Shown here in pieces: positions 16,991-26,292 of a stretch of DNA of 64,000 nt (the first letter of the stretch is position 1; each line of letters opens with the position of its first letter). Position numbers and translations under genes: made by a program. The notes under the pieces were generated by a model, which did not search any database, had not been told where the DNA came from, and was given only the letters and a program-made list of their open reading frames with translations. The DNA comes from an uncultured Clostridia bacterium (GTDB lineage: Bacteria > Bacillota > Clostridia > Christensenellales > Borkfalkiaceae), in assembly GCA_947597925.1 (NCBI GenBank), contig CANQFA010000007.1, positions 1-64,000 on the forward strand, in the 5' to 3' direction.

Positions 16991-17185
16991 TTACTTCGCC
17001 GAACGTGCGCGGATCTCTGTGTTGACTCTTGCAATATCCCGCTTGCACGAGCGGATGGAGAGAGGATTTTCGAGCTGGCCGCTTGCATGGCGGAAGCGAA
17101 GATTGAAAAGTTCGCTCTTGAGCTCCTGCAGCTTCTTCGCAAGGTCGGCATCCGTCATGGCTTTGATCTCATTCGATTTCATCAC
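16991..17185 (-). CDS. rpmC: 50S ribosomal protein L29
   Basis: L29 is a two-helix protein beside the tunnel exit, part of the docking site for trigger factor and SRP. The 64-aa protein has the signature [20 protein letters not shown] and ends in a basic helix. Its ATG overlaps the rplP stop by four bases (ATGA), so the two are translationally coupled. Confidence 0.96.
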   Translation of the reverse strand: MMKSNEIKAMTDADLAKKLQELKSELFNLRFRHASGQLENPLSIRSCKRDIARVNTEIRARSAK

Positions 17186-17628
17186 GCTTCACCGCCTATC
17201 TCCGGATTCTCGGCGGTCGTATCCGCCTTCTTGACAAACTTGCACTTAATGGGCAACTTGTGGGATGCAAGGCGCATGGCCTCGCGTGCGACGTCCTCGG
17301 GGACGCCCGCCATCTCAAAGAGCACTCTGCCCGGCTTCACCACCGCGACCCAGAACTCCACGGCGCCCTTGCCCGAACCCATACGGGCTTCGGCGGGGTG
17401 ACGGGTGATGGGCTTGTGCGGGAAGATATCGATCCAGACCTGCCCGCCGCGCTTGATGAAACGGGTCATTGCGATACGGGCGGCTTCGATCTGGTTGGAC
17501 TTGATCCACGCCGCCTCTTCGGCGACGAGGCCGTACTCGCCGTATGCGACGATGTTGCCCTTATGCGCGGCGCCCTTCAGGCTTCCGCGGTGCTGCTTTC
17601 TTCTCTTGACTCTCTTGGGAATTAACAT
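17182..17628 (-). CDS. rplP: 50S ribosomal protein L16
   Basis: L16 helps position A-site tRNA in the large subunit. The 148-aa protein begins [19 protein letters not shown] and contains the signatures FGEYGL-type [15 protein letters not shown] and [20 protein letters not shown]. Length is typical with a short C-terminal extension. It overlaps rpmC by four bases and is one base from rpsC. Confidence 0.97.
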   Translation of the reverse strand: MLIPKRVKRRKQHRGSLKGAAHKGNIVAYGEYGLVAEEAAWIKSNQIEAARIAMTRFIKRGGQVWIDIFPHKPITRHPAEARMGSGKGAVEFWVAVVKPGRVLFEMAGVPEDVAREAMRLASHKLPIKCKFVKKADTTAENPEIGGEA

Positions 17629-17629
17629 C

Positions 17630-18289
17630 TTATTTGCCTCCTTCCGCCTTTTTCGCGGTCTTGAGGACGTCTCCCTTATAGATCCAGCACTTCACGCCGA
17701 TCATACCGAACGTGGTGTGCGCTTCCGCGAACCCGTATTCGATGTCTGCGCGCAGCGTCTGCAGGGGAATGGAGCCCTCGCTGTAGTGCTCGGTGCCCGC
17801 GATCTCGCGTCCGTCGAGACGGCCCGAGACCTGCATCTTGACTCCCTTCACGCCCGCACGCATCGTCTTGCCGATGGCCTGCTTCATGGCTCTGCGGAAG
17901 GAGGTGCGCTTCTCGAGCTGCGCCGCCACATTTTCCGCGACAAGCTGGGCATCGGCATCGGGCTTCCTGATCTCGGTGACGTTGATGGCGATCTGCTTGC
18001 CCTTTACGAGCTTCGCAAGTTCCTTCTTGATGACCTCGATCTCCGCGCCTGCCTTGCCGATCAGCACGCCGGGGCGCCCCGTGTACACGGTGACGACGAT
18101 CCTGCCTGCCGCACGCTCGATGGTGATGCGGGAGATGGCGGCTGCATAGTACTTCTTCTTGATGAAAGTACGGATGGTATGGTCTTCTTTGAGATAGACG
18201 CTGAACTGCTTCTTATCGGCATACCACTGCGTATCCCAAGGCTTATTGATCCCGACTCTCAATCCATGAGGATTAACTTTCTGTCCCAT
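17630..18289 (-). CDS. rpsC: 30S ribosomal protein S3
   Basis: S3 forms part of the mRNA entry tunnel of the small subunit. The 219-aa protein starts [20 protein letters not shown], has the KH-domain GxxG stretch [18 protein letters not shown], and the C-terminal signature [20 protein letters not shown]. Length is normal. The start overlaps the rplV stop by one base (TGATG), indicating coupling. Confidence 0.97.
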   Translation of the reverse strand: MGQKVNPHGLRVGINKPWDTQWYADKKQFSVYLKEDHTIRTFIKKKYYAAAISRITIERAAGRIVVTVYTGRPGVLIGKAGAEIEVIKKELAKLVKGKQIAINVTEIRKPDADAQLVAENVAAQLEKRTSFRRAMKQAIGKTMRAGVKGVKMQVSGRLDGREIAGTEHYSEGSIPLQTLRADIEYGFAEAHTTFGMIGVKCWIYKGDVLKTAKKAEGGK

Positions 18290-18690
18290 CAGTTATTTCC
18301 CTCCGCTCTCTTTACGTCAAGAATGACGGTAATGTGGCTCGTTCTCTTCAGAATGGCGTGCCCTCTGCCCTTGGATACGGGCTGCATGCGCTTGAGGCTG
18401 GTGCCGCCGTCCGCATAGCACTCGGCGACGAAGAGGTCGTCTCTGTCCATGCCCTGATTGTGTTCCGCATTCGCAACGGCGCTCATGAGCACCTTGCGGG
18501 TGGGAGCGGCGCCCCCATTGGGACAATTCTCGAGGATGGCCTGTGCCTCACGCACGGACTTGCCGCGGATGAGCGCGAGCACGGTGCGCACCTTGTAAGG
18601 GGAGATCCTGATATACTTTGCGACCGCGTAGGGGCGCTTGTCTCTCGCCTCTTCGATGCGTGCGGTCTTTTTCTTCATATTGCCTGCCAT
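18289..18690 (-). CDS. rplV: 50S ribosomal protein L22
   Basis: L22 lines the polypeptide exit tunnel; mutations in its hairpin give macrolide resistance in other bacteria. The 133-aa protein has an N-terminal charged extension, then [20 protein letters not shown] and the tunnel-hairpin region [20 protein letters not shown]. Length is slightly above the usual 110-120 because of the N-terminus. Standard order between rpsS and rpsC. Confidence 0.96.
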   Translation of the reverse strand: MAGNMKKKTARIEEARDKRPYAVAKYIRISPYKVRTVLALIRGKSVREAQAILENCPNGGAAPTRKVLMSAVANAEHNQGMDRDDLFVAECYADGGTSLKRMQPVSKGRGHAILKRTSHITVILDVKRAEGNN

Positions 18691-18701
18691 GTCCTTCCTC
18701 C

Positions 18702-18983
18702 TTACTTCGCGCCGGGTGCGGTGGTCTTCGCCGTATGGCCCTTGAAGGTTCTCGTGGGTGCGAACTCACCGAGCTTGCAGCCCACCATGTCCTCGGTAAT
18801 ATAGACGGGGACGTGCTTTCTGCCGTCGTAGACGGCGATCGTGTGTCCCACCATCTGAGGGAAGATCGTCGATGCTCTCGACCAGGTCTTGAGGACCTTC
18901 TTCTCGTTTGTCTCGTTCATGGCCTCGATGCGGGCAAGCAGCTTGGCTTCCACGTAAGGGCCTTTCTTTACGCTTCTCGACAT
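18702..18983 (-). CDS. rpsS: 30S ribosomal protein S19
   Basis: S19 lies in the 30S head and contacts S13 and A-site tRNA. The 93-aa protein begins [20 protein letters not shown] and has the signature [20 protein letters not shown] and [17 protein letters not shown]. Length is normal. It follows rplB with a 15-base gap that includes a ribosome site. Confidence 0.97.
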   Translation of the reverse strand: MSRSVKKGPYVEAKLLARIEAMNETNEKKVLKTWSRASTIFPQMVGHTIAVYDGRKHVPVYITEDMVGCKLGEFAPTRTFKGHTAKTTAPGAK

Positions 18984-18998
18984 TTCTCACTCCCTCCT

Positions 18999-19826
18999 TT
19001 AATTGATCCTCTTGAGGATGAACTTGCTCGTGGGATTCTTCTTCTTTCTCGTCTTGTAGCCGAGTGCGGGCTTGCCCCAAGGCGTTTCGGGACCCGCATG
19101 TCCCACAGGGCTCTTGCCTTCGCCGCCGCCGTGCGGGTGGTCGTTGGGGTTCATGACCGAGCCGCGCACCGTGGGACGGGTGCCGAGGTGACGGGTCTTG
19201 CCCGCCTTGCCGAGACGGATGATCTCATGCTCCACGTTGCCTACCTGACCGATCGTCGCGCGGCACACCGCGGGGATGAGGCGCATCTCACCGGAGGGCA
19301 TGCGGATGGTCGCATACTGCCCTTCGCGCGCCACGATCTGTGCGGAGATGCCCGCCGCCCGTGCGATCTGACCGCCGCGGCCGGGCTTCATCTCGATGTT
19401 GTGCACCATGGTGCCCACGGGGATCTCCGAGAGAGGAAGGGCGTTGCCTGCCTTGATGTCCGCGCCCTTGCCGCTCATCACCACGTCGCCGACATTGAGG
19501 CCGACGGGGGCGAGGATGTAGCGCTTCTCGCCGTCCGCATAGAAGAGGAGAGCGATGTTTGCGCTGCGGTTGGGGTCGTACTGGATGGACTTCACGGTGG
19601 CGGGAATGCCGTCCTTATTGCGCTTGTAGTCGATGATGCGGTACTTCTTTCTGTTGCCGCCGCCGATGTGACGCACGGTGATGCGTCCCGCGCTGTTTCT
19701 GCCGCCCGATTTTCTCTGGTCCTCGAGAAGGGACCTCTCGGGCTTCTGTTTGGAAATTTCGCCGTATGCCGGCACCGTCATCAGACGGCGCGCGGGCGAA
19801 GTCGGTTTATATCTCTTGACTGCCAT
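18999..19826 (-). CDS. rplB: 50S ribosomal protein L2
   Basis: L2 is a primary 23S rRNA binder needed for subunit association and peptidyl transfer. The 275-aa protein begins [20 protein letters not shown] and holds the C-terminal signature [20 protein letters not shown], containing the His implicated near the catalytic centre. Length is canonical. It sits between rplW and rpsS. Confidence 0.98.
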   Translation of the reverse strand: MAVKRYKPTSPARRLMTVPAYGEISKQKPERSLLEDQRKSGGRNSAGRITVRHIGGGNRKKYRIIDYKRNKDGIPATVKSIQYDPNRSANIALLFYADGEKRYILAPVGLNVGDVVMSGKGADIKAGNALPLSEIPVGTMVHNIEMKPGRGGQIARAAGISAQIVAREGQYATIRMPSGEMRLIPAVCRATIGQVGNVEHEIIRLGKAGKTRHLGTRPTVRGSVMNPNDHPHGGGEGKSPVGHAGPETPWGKPALGYKTRKKKNPTSKFILKRIN

Positions 19827-19841
19827 GTTCGTGTCCTCCCC

Positions 19842-20168
19842 TTACTGAAGCGCGCTGAAGAATTCGATCTCCTTCGAATCCTCGGTGAGCTGGACGATCG
19901 CCTTTTTCGTGGTGGGCGTGTAGCCCTCGTTCCTGCCCATTCTCTTGAGCTTGCCGCGGCGGGTCACCGTGTTTACGCTCTCGACCCGCACGCCGAACAT
20001 CTTCTCCACCGCGATCTTGATCTGCGTCTTATTCGCGCTCTTGAGCACGATGAAGGTGTACTTCTTGCCGTAGCTCTTTCTGTCCGTCTTGGCGGAGTCT
20101 GCGGGCTGCAGACCGTCGGTCGCCTTTTCCGTGAGAACGGGTCTCAAGATGATATCTTCGGGTGCCAT
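19842..20168 (-). CDS. rplW: 50S ribosomal protein L23
   Basis: L23 lies at the tunnel exit and docks trigger factor and SRP. The 108-aa protein has [14 protein letters not shown] at the N-terminus and [40 protein letters not shown] in the core. It is about ten residues longer than usual between these, where a short charged insertion ([11 protein letters not shown]) lies. Its start overlaps the rplD stop by one base (TAATG). Confidence 0.96.
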   Translation of the reverse strand: MAPEDIILRPVLTEKATDGLQPADSAKTDRKSYGKKYTFIVLKSANKTQIKIAVEKMFGVRVESVNTVTRRGKLKRMGRNEGYTPTTKKAIVQLTEDSKEIEFFSALQ

Positions 20169-20812
20169 TATTCATTGACCTCCTCTTCGAAGCTGTATGC
20201 CTCCGCGAGCTTGAGTGCGGAGCCCTTCGTGAGGACCACGATGGCATTTGCTACGAGCTCGTAGGTATTGATCTCTTCCACGGAGATGGTAGAGAGCGCG
20301 GGAAGGTTGCGCGCCGCGAGGATGACGTTTTCATCTGCCTCGTCCATGACGACGACCGTGCGCTTGTCGAGGTGAAGTGCCTTGCGGAAGGCCTCCATCT
20401 CCTTCGTCTTGGGTGCGCTCACCTTGAGTTCGTCCACGATGAAGAGCTCGCCGTCCGCGACCTTCTTGGAGAGGGCGGAGACGATGGCGCCTCTGCGCGC
20501 ACCGATATTCATCTTCTTGGAGAAATCGCGGCTCTTGGGTGCGAACACCACGCCGCCCTTGATCCACTGGGGTGCTCTCGTGGAGCCCTGACGGGCGCGG
20601 CCCGTGCCCTTCTGTCTCCAGGGCTTCACGCCGCCGCCGCGCACTTCCGTTCTCGTGAGCGTGGACTTGGTGCCTTGGCGCTGATTTGCGAGATAGGTGA
20701 CGACCGCCTGATGGATGAGGGGCTCATTGTATTCCACGCCGAAGACATCGTCGCTGAGTTCCAGCGTGCCGACCTCGGCGCCTTTCATATTATATACTTT
20801 CAAGTTTGCCAT
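20168..20812 (-). CDS. rplD: 50S ribosomal protein L4
   Basis: L4 lines the exit tunnel and in some bacteria represses the S10 operon through its leader RNA. The 214-aa protein has the tunnel-loop region [20 protein letters not shown] and the C-terminal part [20 protein letters not shown]. Length is normal. The leader before rpsJ has a terminator-like hairpin, so L4-type attenuation is possible but not shown. Confidence 0.97.
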   Translation of the reverse strand: MANLKVYNMKGAEVGTLELSDDVFGVEYNEPLIHQAVVTYLANQRQGTKSTLTRTEVRGGGVKPWRQKGTGRARQGSTRAPQWIKGGVVFAPKSRDFSKKMNIGARRGAIVSALSKKVADGELFIVDELKVSAPKTKEMEAFRKALHLDKRTVVVMDEADENVILAARNLPALSTISVEEINTYELVANAIVVLTKGSALKLAEAYSFEEEVNE

Positions 20813-20827
20813 GTCTTTCCACGCTCC

Positions 20828-21460
20828 TTATTTCCCGCTTTTGACGGTCGCCTTTACGGTCACCACACTCCCCTTGGGTCCGGGGACGGCGCCCTTCACG
20901 AGGATGAAGTTCCTCTCGGCGTCCACGCGCACGACCTCGAGATTCTGGATCGTGACGTTCTCGACACCCCAGTGTCCCGCGAGGTGCTTGTGCTTGAAGA
21001 CACGCGAGGGATCGCTGATGGAGCCCATGGAGCCGGGTTCCCTGTGTACGGGGCCGACGCCGTGCGTCTCTTTGAGGCGGTGCTGGTTCCATTTCTTGAT
21101 GACGCCCGTGTACCCGTGGCCCTTGCTCACGCCCGAGACATCTACGCGCTCACCTGCGGCAAAGACGTCTGCCTTGACGACCCCGCCGACTTCGTAGCCC
21201 TCCATGTCGCGGACCTCTTTCAGGACCTTGCAGGGCTTGACGCCCGCCTTCTTGAACTGACCGAGGTCGGGCTTCGAGAGGCTCTTTTCCTTGGCTTCGA
21301 TAAATCCGAGCTTGAGCGCCTTATAGCCGTCGCTCTCCACCGTCTTCACCTGCACCACGGGGCAGGGACCTGCCTCGATGACCGTGACGGGAATGACCTT
21401 CCCGTCTTCCGCAAAGATCTGCGTCATGCCGACCTTGCGCCCGATGATTGCTTTACCCAT
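20828..21460 (-). CDS. rplC: 50S ribosomal protein L3
   Basis: L3 is an early assembly protein whose extension approaches the peptidyl transferase centre. The 210-aa protein begins [20 protein letters not shown] and carries [14 protein letters not shown] sequence ([20 protein letters not shown]) and [21 protein letters not shown] chose the ATG at 21460, 11 bases after AAGGAG; an in-frame GTG four codons earlier sits too close to that site. Confidence 0.96.
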   Translation of the reverse strand: MGKAIIGRKVGMTQIFAEDGKVIPVTVIEAGPCPVVQVKTVESDGYKALKLGFIEAKEKSLSKPDLGQFKKAGVKPCKVLKEVRDMEGYEVGGVVKADVFAAGERVDVSGVSKGHGYTGVIKKWNQHRLKETHGVGPVHREPGSMGSISDPSRVFKHKHLAGHWGVENVTIQNLEVVRVDAERNFILVKGAVPGPKGSVVTVKATVKSGK

Positions 21461-21567
21461 TGTAAAGTTCACTCCTTAAAAATTTTTATTTGCGAATACC
21501 GCGTCTTCCGCAGTATTTCAACAGCGATTTTTTTTGCTCGCGAAACTCTCCCCGAGGGGCTCGCGGA
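21461..21567 (-). promoter_or_regulatory. Structured rpsJ-rplC intercistronic region
   Basis: The 107-base gap is long for this cluster. It holds a 9-bp hairpin (21495-21503 with 21509-21517) followed on the minus strand by CGCAAATAAAAATTTTT, and a CCCCTCGGGG hairpin just after rpsJ. The first could act as a weak attenuator or an mRNA processing site. No ORF is seen. Confidence 0.45.
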
Positions 21568-21867
21568 TCACAGCTTCACCTTGATATCGACGCCGGCGGG
21601 AAGGTGGATGGAATCCAGAAGCTTCGCATTGGGCGAATAGATGTCAATGATGCGCTTGTAGGTACGGAGTTCAAACTGTTCGCGCGAATCCTTATATTTA
21701 TGAGGGCTGCGGAGGATGGTCACCACTTCGCGCTCGGTGGGGAGCGGGATGGGACCGGAGATCTTTGCACCGCCGTTTTTCATCGTCTCGACGATGCGGC
21801 TTGCGGCCTGATCCACGAGTTCGTGGTCGTACGCGGACAGCTTGATCCTGATTTTCTGACTTGCCAT
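21568..21867 (-). CDS. rpsJ: 30S ribosomal protein S10
   Basis: S10 sits in the 30S head and, with NusB, also takes part in transcription antitermination. The 99-aa protein begins [20 protein letters not shown] and has [20 protein letters not shown] and the C-terminal [15 protein letters not shown]. Length is normal. It is the first gene of the supercluster here, after a promoter and a leader of about 250 bases. The str operon (rpsL, rpsG, fusA, tuf) is not upstream. Confidence 0.97.
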   Translation of the reverse strand: MASQKIRIKLSAYDHELVDQAASRIVETMKNGGAKISGPIPLPTEREVVTILRSPHKYKDSREQFELRTYKRIIDIYSPNAKLLDSIHLPAGVDIKVKL

Positions 21868-21934
21868 GTTACATTCTCCTTATACGAACTTGAAATTTTG
21901 CGTCAACGCATCCGTGCGTGTCGAGGCCGTCCTT

Positions 21935-21965
21935 ACAAAAAAACACTTGCTTTGCAGTGTTTTTC
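21935..21965 (-). terminator. Terminator-like hairpin in the S10 leader
   Basis: On the minus strand AACACTGC-AAA-GCAAGTGTT (one bulge) is followed by TTTTTTT about 70 bases before rpsJ and about 180 bases after the promoter. It may attenuate the ribosomal transcript. The stem is short, so the function is uncertain. Confidence 0.5.
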
Positions 21966-22127
21966 CGCAAAAGCCTCGGTTCGCCGCAGGAATCTGAGTC
22001 CCACACTTGTCAGCGGAAATTATCTGCCGAGGGGCTTTGGACCTCGCTTTTTCAGTAACTTCCCGCCTCAACCCAACGCGCCGTGATGACGGCATGAAAA
22101 GGCATGCCGCATGACGCAAGCCTTATA

Positions 22128-22156
22128 ATAATACCAAAACAAAACGCGCTTGTCAA
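22128..22156 (-). promoter_or_regulatory. Promoter of the S10-spc ribosomal cluster
   Basis: TTGACA (22151-22156), a 17-base spacer and TATTAT (22128-22133) on the minus strand. The start point is near 22121. The sequence from here to the GGGtGRT stop (22157-22427) holds A/T- and G-rich runs and a terminator, and no gene that I can support. Confidence 0.85.
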
Positions 22157-22384
22157 CGGTTTCGACGTGATTTTTGAGATTTTTTTCGGAAATTTTCGGC
22201 TTTTTCGGGCGAATTGTGTCTCTTCCCCCGCCCGACCGCAAGATATCGTGGTCGGCCGAAAAAGTGCATTTCCCTGCGGGAGAGGGCGGCGATCCATCCC
22301 TTCCGCGGAAAAAGCCTGCCCCCGCTGCGGAAAAAACCCTCCCCTTCCAAGCGGAAAAGGAGGCGCCGTTTTCGCAAAACATGC

Positions 22385-22412
22385 AAATGGGGGCGGAAAA
22401 CCGCCCCCATTT
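22385..22412 (-). terminator. Terminator of the GGGtGRT operon
   Basis: A perfect 12-bp stem (AAATGGGGGCGG / CCGCCCCCATTT) with a 4-base loop lies 15 bases after the stop codon. On the minus strand it is followed by GCATGTTTTGC. Confidence 0.8.
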
Positions 22413-22427
22413 CGAAAATTCCGGGGG

Positions 22428-23429
22428 TTACTTGTTCATGCCTTCCTGCACGGCGACGGCGACGGCGACGGTCGCACCGACCATGGGGTTATTGCCCATG
22501 CCGATGAGCCCCATCATCTCCACGTGTGCGGGCACGGAGGAGGAACCGGCGAACTGTGCGTCGGAGTGCATGCGGCCCATGGTGTCCGTCATGCCGTAGC
22601 TCGAGGGACCTGCCGCCATGTTGTCGGGGTGGAGGGTGCGGCCCGTGCCGCCGCCCGATGCCACGGAGAAGTACTTCACGCCGTTCTCGACGCACCACTT
22701 CTTATAGGTCCCCGCGACGGGATGCTGGAATCTGGTGGGATTGGTGGAGTTGCCCGTGATGGACACGCCCACATTTTCGAGCTTCATGATGGCGACGCCC
22801 TCGGGGACATTGTCCGCGCCGTAGCACTTGACAGCGGCGCGCGGGCCGTCGGAATAGGCGATGGTCTCGGTGACCTCCACCGTCTCGGTGTAGGGGTCGA
22901 ACACCGTCTCGCAATAGGTGAAGCCGTTGATGCGGGAGATGATCATGGCGGCGTCCTTGCCGAGGCCGTTCAGGATCACGCGGAGGGGCTTCTCGCGCAC
23001 CTTGTTTGCATTCATTGCGATGGAGATGGCGCCCTCTGCCGCGGCGAAGGACTCATGTCCAGCGAGGAAGCAGAAGCACTCCGTCTCTTCGGAGAGGAGC
23101 ATCTTGCCGAGGTTGCCGTGTCCGCGGCCGACCTGACGGTTCTCCGCCACGGAACCGGGGATGCAGAAGGCCTGCAGACCGATGCCGATGGCCTCGGCCG
23201 CTTCGGCAGCCGTGGTGCAGCCCTTCTTGATGGCGATGGCGGCGCCCACGGTATATGCCCACACCGCATTTTCAAAGCAGATGGGCTGGGTGCCGCGCAC
23301 GAGCTTGTCGCAGTCCACTCCCTTCTCGAGGCAGATGTCTCTGCACTCCTCGACGGAGGAAATGCCGTATTCGGCGAGCACGCCGTTTATCTTCGCAATT
23401 CTTCTCTCATATCCTTCGAACAAAGCCAT
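22428..23429 (-). CDS. GGGtGRT family protein, function unknown
   Basis: This 333-aa soluble protein contains the family-defining motif GGGTGRT at residues 259-265, followed by LHPDNMAAGPSSYGMTDTMG. The family is conserved in many anaerobes but has no established biochemical role. The protein has several conserved cysteines (in ECRDICLEKGVDCDKL near the N-terminus, CFCFLAGH in the middle) and no signal peptide or membrane segment. It is the second gene of a tight pair, 11 bases after the NifU-like gene, and this pairing recurs in other genomes as I recall. A redox or Fe-S role is inference from the partner only. Confidence 0.9.
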   Translation of the reverse strand: MALFEGYERRIAKINGVLAEYGISSVEECRDICLEKGVDCDKLVRGTQPICFENAVWAYTVGAAIAIKKGCTTAAEAAEAIGIGLQAFCIPGSVAENRQVGRGHGNLGKMLLSEETECFCFLAGHESFAAAEGAISIAMNANKVREKPLRVILNGLGKDAAMIISRINGFTYCETVFDPYTETVEVTETIAYSDGPRAAVKCYGADNVPEGVAIMKLENVGVSITGNSTNPTRFQHPVAGTYKKWCVENGVKYFSVASGGGTGRTLHPDNMAAGPSSYGMTDTMGRMHSDAQFAGSSSVPAHVEMMGLIGMGNNPMVGATVAVAVAVQEGMNK

Positions 23430-23440
23430 GTCGCACCTCC

Positions 23441-24142
23441 TTATTCCTTGCGGGGGTCAATGTACTTGACCGCGCCCTGTTCTTTTTCGAACCTGCCGTA
23501 GTGGCCGATTGCCTTTTCCCATGCTTCGTTGGGGGTAAGCCCCTTCTTCACGAAGTCGGTCATCTTGCCGAGCGACAAAAATTCGTAGCCGATGACCTGG
23601 TTGTCCTTATCGAGGGCGAGGCGGGTCACATAGCCCTCCGCCATCTCGAGATAGCGCACTCCCTTGCGGGCGGTCCCGTACATGGTACCCACCTGCGACC
23701 TCAGCCCCTTGCCGAGATCCTCGAGTCCGGCGCCGATCGTGAGCCCGTCGTCGGAGAAGGCCGACTGCGTCCTGCCGTATACGATCTGCAGGAAGAGTTC
23801 GCGCATCGCGGTGTTGATGGCGTCGCAGACGAGGTCGGTATTGAGCGCCTCGAGGATGGTCTTATGGGGCAGGATCTCCGCCGCCATGGCCGCCGAATGG
23901 GTCATGCCCGAGCAGCCGATGGTCTCGACGAGGGCCTCCTGAATGACGCCGCGCTTGACGTTGAGCGTGAGTTTGCAGGCGCCCTGCTGGGGTGCGCACC
24001 AGCCGATGCCGTGCGTAAAGCCGCTGATGTCCGTGATCAGCTTTGCGCACACCCATTTGCCCTCTTCGGGAATGGGTGCGGGGTCATGTCTGGGACCCTT
24101 CGCAACGCAGACCATCTCTTCCACTTCGCGTGAATATTGCAT
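23441..24142 (-). CDS. NifU-like iron-sulfur scaffold-type protein
   Basis: This 233-aa protein resembles the IscU/NifU N-terminal scaffold fold, extended at both ends. Candidate ligand cysteines are C49 (GWCAPQ), C56 (GACKL) and C77 (TIGCSGMTHSAAMAAEIL); the last context is the typical NifU-like one. It is the first gene of the operon with the GGGtGRT protein and has its own promoter. No cysteine desulfurase is nearby, so it may serve the GGGtGRT protein rather than general cluster assembly. That is inference. The ATG has a GGAGG site. Confidence 0.82.
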   Translation of the reverse strand: MQYSREVEEMVCVAKGPRHDPAPIPEEGKWVCAKLITDISGFTHGIGWCAPQQGACKLTLNVKRGVIQEALVETIGCSGMTHSAAMAAEILPHKTILEALNTDLVCDAINTAMRELFLQIVYGRTQSAFSDDGLTIGAGLEDLGKGLRSQVGTMYGTARKGVRYLEMAEGYVTRLALDKDNQVIGYEFLSLGKMTDFVKKGLTPNEAWEKAIGHYGRFEKEQGAVKYIDPRKE

Positions 24143-24196
24143 GATGAATCCTCCATAATTCCTTTTTCCCTTGGTCGGGAAGATTTGTACGATGTT

Positions 24197-24225
24197 ATTT
24201 TACCATATTTTCCCCGAAAAAACAA
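24197..24225 (-). promoter_or_regulatory. Promoter of the NifU-like/GGGtGRT operon
   Basis: TTGTTT (24220-24225), a 17-base spacer and TAAAAT (24197-24202) on the minus strand, ending about 55 bases before the start codon. The sequence ATATGGTA directly before the -10 box recurs in other promoters of this window. Confidence 0.65.
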
Positions 24226-24341
24226 GGGTTTGACCGAAAAAATTTTTCTCCTTTCCAAACTTTGCGTGCGCCCCCCTTTGCACGCGCCGAGATTTCCGCG
24301 GGAGATCTCCGCGTCGAGCAAAAACGGGCATACCATGTCCG

Positions 24342-24372
24342 AAAAGCCCCTCCCGAAAATGCTTCGGGAGGG
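24342..24372 (-). terminator. Terminator of the TetR-family gene
   Basis: GCCCCTCCCGAA / TTCGGGAGGGGC forms a strong stem. On the minus strand it is followed by TTTTC. A copy of the recurring TACCATGTCCG motif (24331-24341) lies immediately beyond it, outside any gene. Confidence 0.8.
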
Positions 24373-24387
24373 GCCTTGGGAAAAGTC

Positions 24388-24903
24388 TCAGTCTGAAAGC
24401 ACGCAGGGCTTTACCGCGCGCAGGAGCTCGAGGGCGTCCTCCGTGCGCTCCTGCCGCGAGGCGCCCAGCCAGTCGAGCATGAACCGTGTCGCGCTCTGTG
24501 CGTAGTGGCGCATGGCGAACTCCACCGTCTTGCCCGCTGCGGGCTTTCCGCTGCGCAGCCTGTCCTTGACGATATACTCATAGGCGAGGCGGCTGTTGTA
24601 GGGGAAGAGGGAATCGGGGTCCTCGGGCGACATGGCGTTCAGCGCTATCTTGGGCGACTTGCGGAAGGCGGAAAGACATCCTCCCACAAACTGCTCAAAG
24701 GTCTCCGCATGGCTCAAAATTTCGCCGTAGTACTCGTTGTCAAAACACTTCTGGAGAAGGTCATATTTATCCCTGTAGTACTTGTAAAAGGTTCCCTTGC
24801 AGATTCCGACCTCCTTGATGAGCCCGGAGACATAGATCTGCGCGACGGGCTTTTGCTTGAGCATGGAGAGAAGCGCCGATTCGACGTAATATTCCACCTT
24901 CAT
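24388..24903 (-). CDS. TetR/AcrR-family transcriptional regulator
   Basis: This 171-aa protein has an N-terminal TetR DNA-binding domain with the helix-turn-helix VSGLIKEVGICKGTFYKYYRDKYDLL (within residues 25-51, abridged here as ICKGTFYKYYRDK). The C-terminal ligand domain has no recognisable signature. The ligand is unknown. It is the gene directly downstream of the GH5 gene on the same strand, 24 bases apart, so the two may be co-transcribed, and it may respond to a compound linked to glycan use. It ends in a strong terminator. Confidence 0.85.
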   Translation of the reverse strand: MKVEYYVESALLSMLKQKPVAQIYVSGLIKEVGICKGTFYKYYRDKYDLLQKCFDNEYYGEILSHAETFEQFVGGCLSAFRKSPKIALNAMSPEDPDSLFPYNSRLAYEYIVKDRLRSGKPAAGKTVEFAMRHYAQSATRFMLDWLGASRQERTEDALELLRAVKPCVLSD

Positions 24904-24927
24904 GCCATGACCTCCTCGGTGATTTGT

Positions 24928-26232
24928 TCAGTTGGCCTCAGGCGCCTTTGCGGCCGTCGGCGCCGCCGTAGCGTACTTCCTGATGATCTCGGCGAGAGTG
25001 CGTTCTCCGAGCACGGTCGCCTTGACCGAACCGGGGACGTCCGTCCCCTGCTGCCGCATCTTGCGGAGAATGGTCTCGAGGGAATCCGTCTCGGCATTGA
25101 CCGCCTCTTCGTTCGGAAGGACGATATTGTAGACCCCCCAGGCCCCTGCGCCCCATGTCTTGTACGTCCACGAGGTCCAGCTCCAGCCGTGATCATTGAG
25201 CATCTGCAGCGTCGCATCCCACTGGTCGGGATTGCCGTAGCAGGTAAATTCTCCCATATTGAGCGGGATACCGAAGTTGCAGTCCTCGACCTCCTTGAGG
25301 CGGGCGCGGAAGCTGCTCACGTGCTCGGGGTAGGAATCGGGTCCCGCACAGCCCGTGTAGTGGTGGAAGGAATACATGCAGTTCGTCCAGCCGTATTCCT
25401 CGGGGCGGGGCATATTTTCGCCTCCCCAGCACGACTCGAAGATGACGATGTGATTGTCCCCCGTTGCCCTGATCGCCTTATAGAGGCGGTCGAAGACCTT
25501 GAAGTGACGGGTCGTGGTGGCTCCCGCCTTTTCGCCGGGCTCATTGAGCAGGTCATAGCCCGCGACGTTGGGATTGTCCTTGAAGTGCTCCGCGATCGCC
25601 CCCCAGAGCTTCTCCGTGAGGGAGATCTTGCGCTCGTTCTCATAGAAGTCCACCTGATCGCGGCTGAGGGACTGTCCGCTGTGGTCCTGTCCGTTCTGCG
25701 AGCCATAGGCGCCGTGCATGTCGAGGATGGTGTAGATCCCCCGCTCCGCCGCCTTCTCGACGAAGTCGTCGAGGAAGGTAAAGTCGTAGTTCTTGCCCGC
25801 CTCTTCGTCATCGTACACCGCCGCGAAGTCGAGGTTCATGTAGGTGAAGGGAAGGCGGATGACGTTGATCCCCATCTCCTTGCAGTTGTCGAAATCGATG
25901 TCCTTCCAATAGGCCGCCTGGTATTCGAGCATGAGCTCCTTGGTCTGCTCGACGTCGAAGCGCTCGAGAAATACCTGCGTCACCCTGTACTGGTCCCCCG
26001 TCCGAGGGCTGTAGTTGAATCCCGCCATCCAGAACTCGAAGACGCCGAGATTTCCCGCATTCAGACCGCGCAACTGCACGAGCTCCCCTTTTTCATTGAC
26101 GACGTTCATGCCTTCCGCCTTCAGCATGGAGAGACGGGGCCCGCGATCGCCCACGCAGGCCGCGGAGAGCCCGAGCGTCAGGACGAGGACAAGCGCAAGC
26201 AGCAAGCTGCGCAGTGCCAAACCTTTCTTCAT
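24928..26232 (-). CDS. GH5-family glycoside hydrolase lipoprotein
   Basis: This 434-aa secreted enzyme has a type-II signal peptide with lipobox LSAAC (C26). The GH5 (beta/alpha)8 barrel follows. The acid/base is E231 in LLNEPGEK and the nucleophile E328 in NMGEFTCYG; VIRLPFTYMN and DMHGAYGSQNG are typical upstream barrel strands. GH5 enzymes cut beta-1,4- or beta-1,3-linked glucans and mannans; the exact substrate cannot be told. It is divergent from the first GH3 gene and carries a good promoter (26265-26292). It would sit on the outer face of the membrane. Confidence 0.92.
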   Translation of the reverse strand: MKKGLALRSLLLALVLVLTLGLSAACVGDRGPRLSMLKAEGMNVVNEKGELVQLRGLNAGNLGVFEFWMAGFNYSPRTGDQYRVTQVFLERFDVEQTKELMLEYQAAYWKDIDFDNCKEMGINVIRLPFTYMNLDFAAVYDDEEAGKNYDFTFLDDFVEKAAERGIYTILDMHGAYGSQNGQDHSGQSLSRDQVDFYENERKISLTEKLWGAIAEHFKDNPNVAGYDLLNEPGEKAGATTTRHFKVFDRLYKAIRATGDNHIVIFESCWGGENMPRPEEYGWTNCMYSFHHYTGCAGPDSYPEHVSSFRARLKEVEDCNFGIPLNMGEFTCYGNPDQWDATLQMLNDHGWSWTSWTYKTWGAGAWGVYNIVLPNEEAVNAETDSLETILRKMRQQGTDVPGSVKATVLGERTLAEIIRKYATAAPTAAKAPEAN

Positions 26233-26264
26233 AATTTCCTCCCTTTCATAATGGTTTGTCTTCT

Positions 26265-26292
26265 ATTATAACCACTTTGGGCGATGAGTCAA
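26265..26292 (-). promoter_or_regulatory. Promoter of the GH5 gene
   Basis: TTGACT (26287-26292), a 16-base spacer and TATAAT (26265-26270) on the minus strand. Confidence 0.75.
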
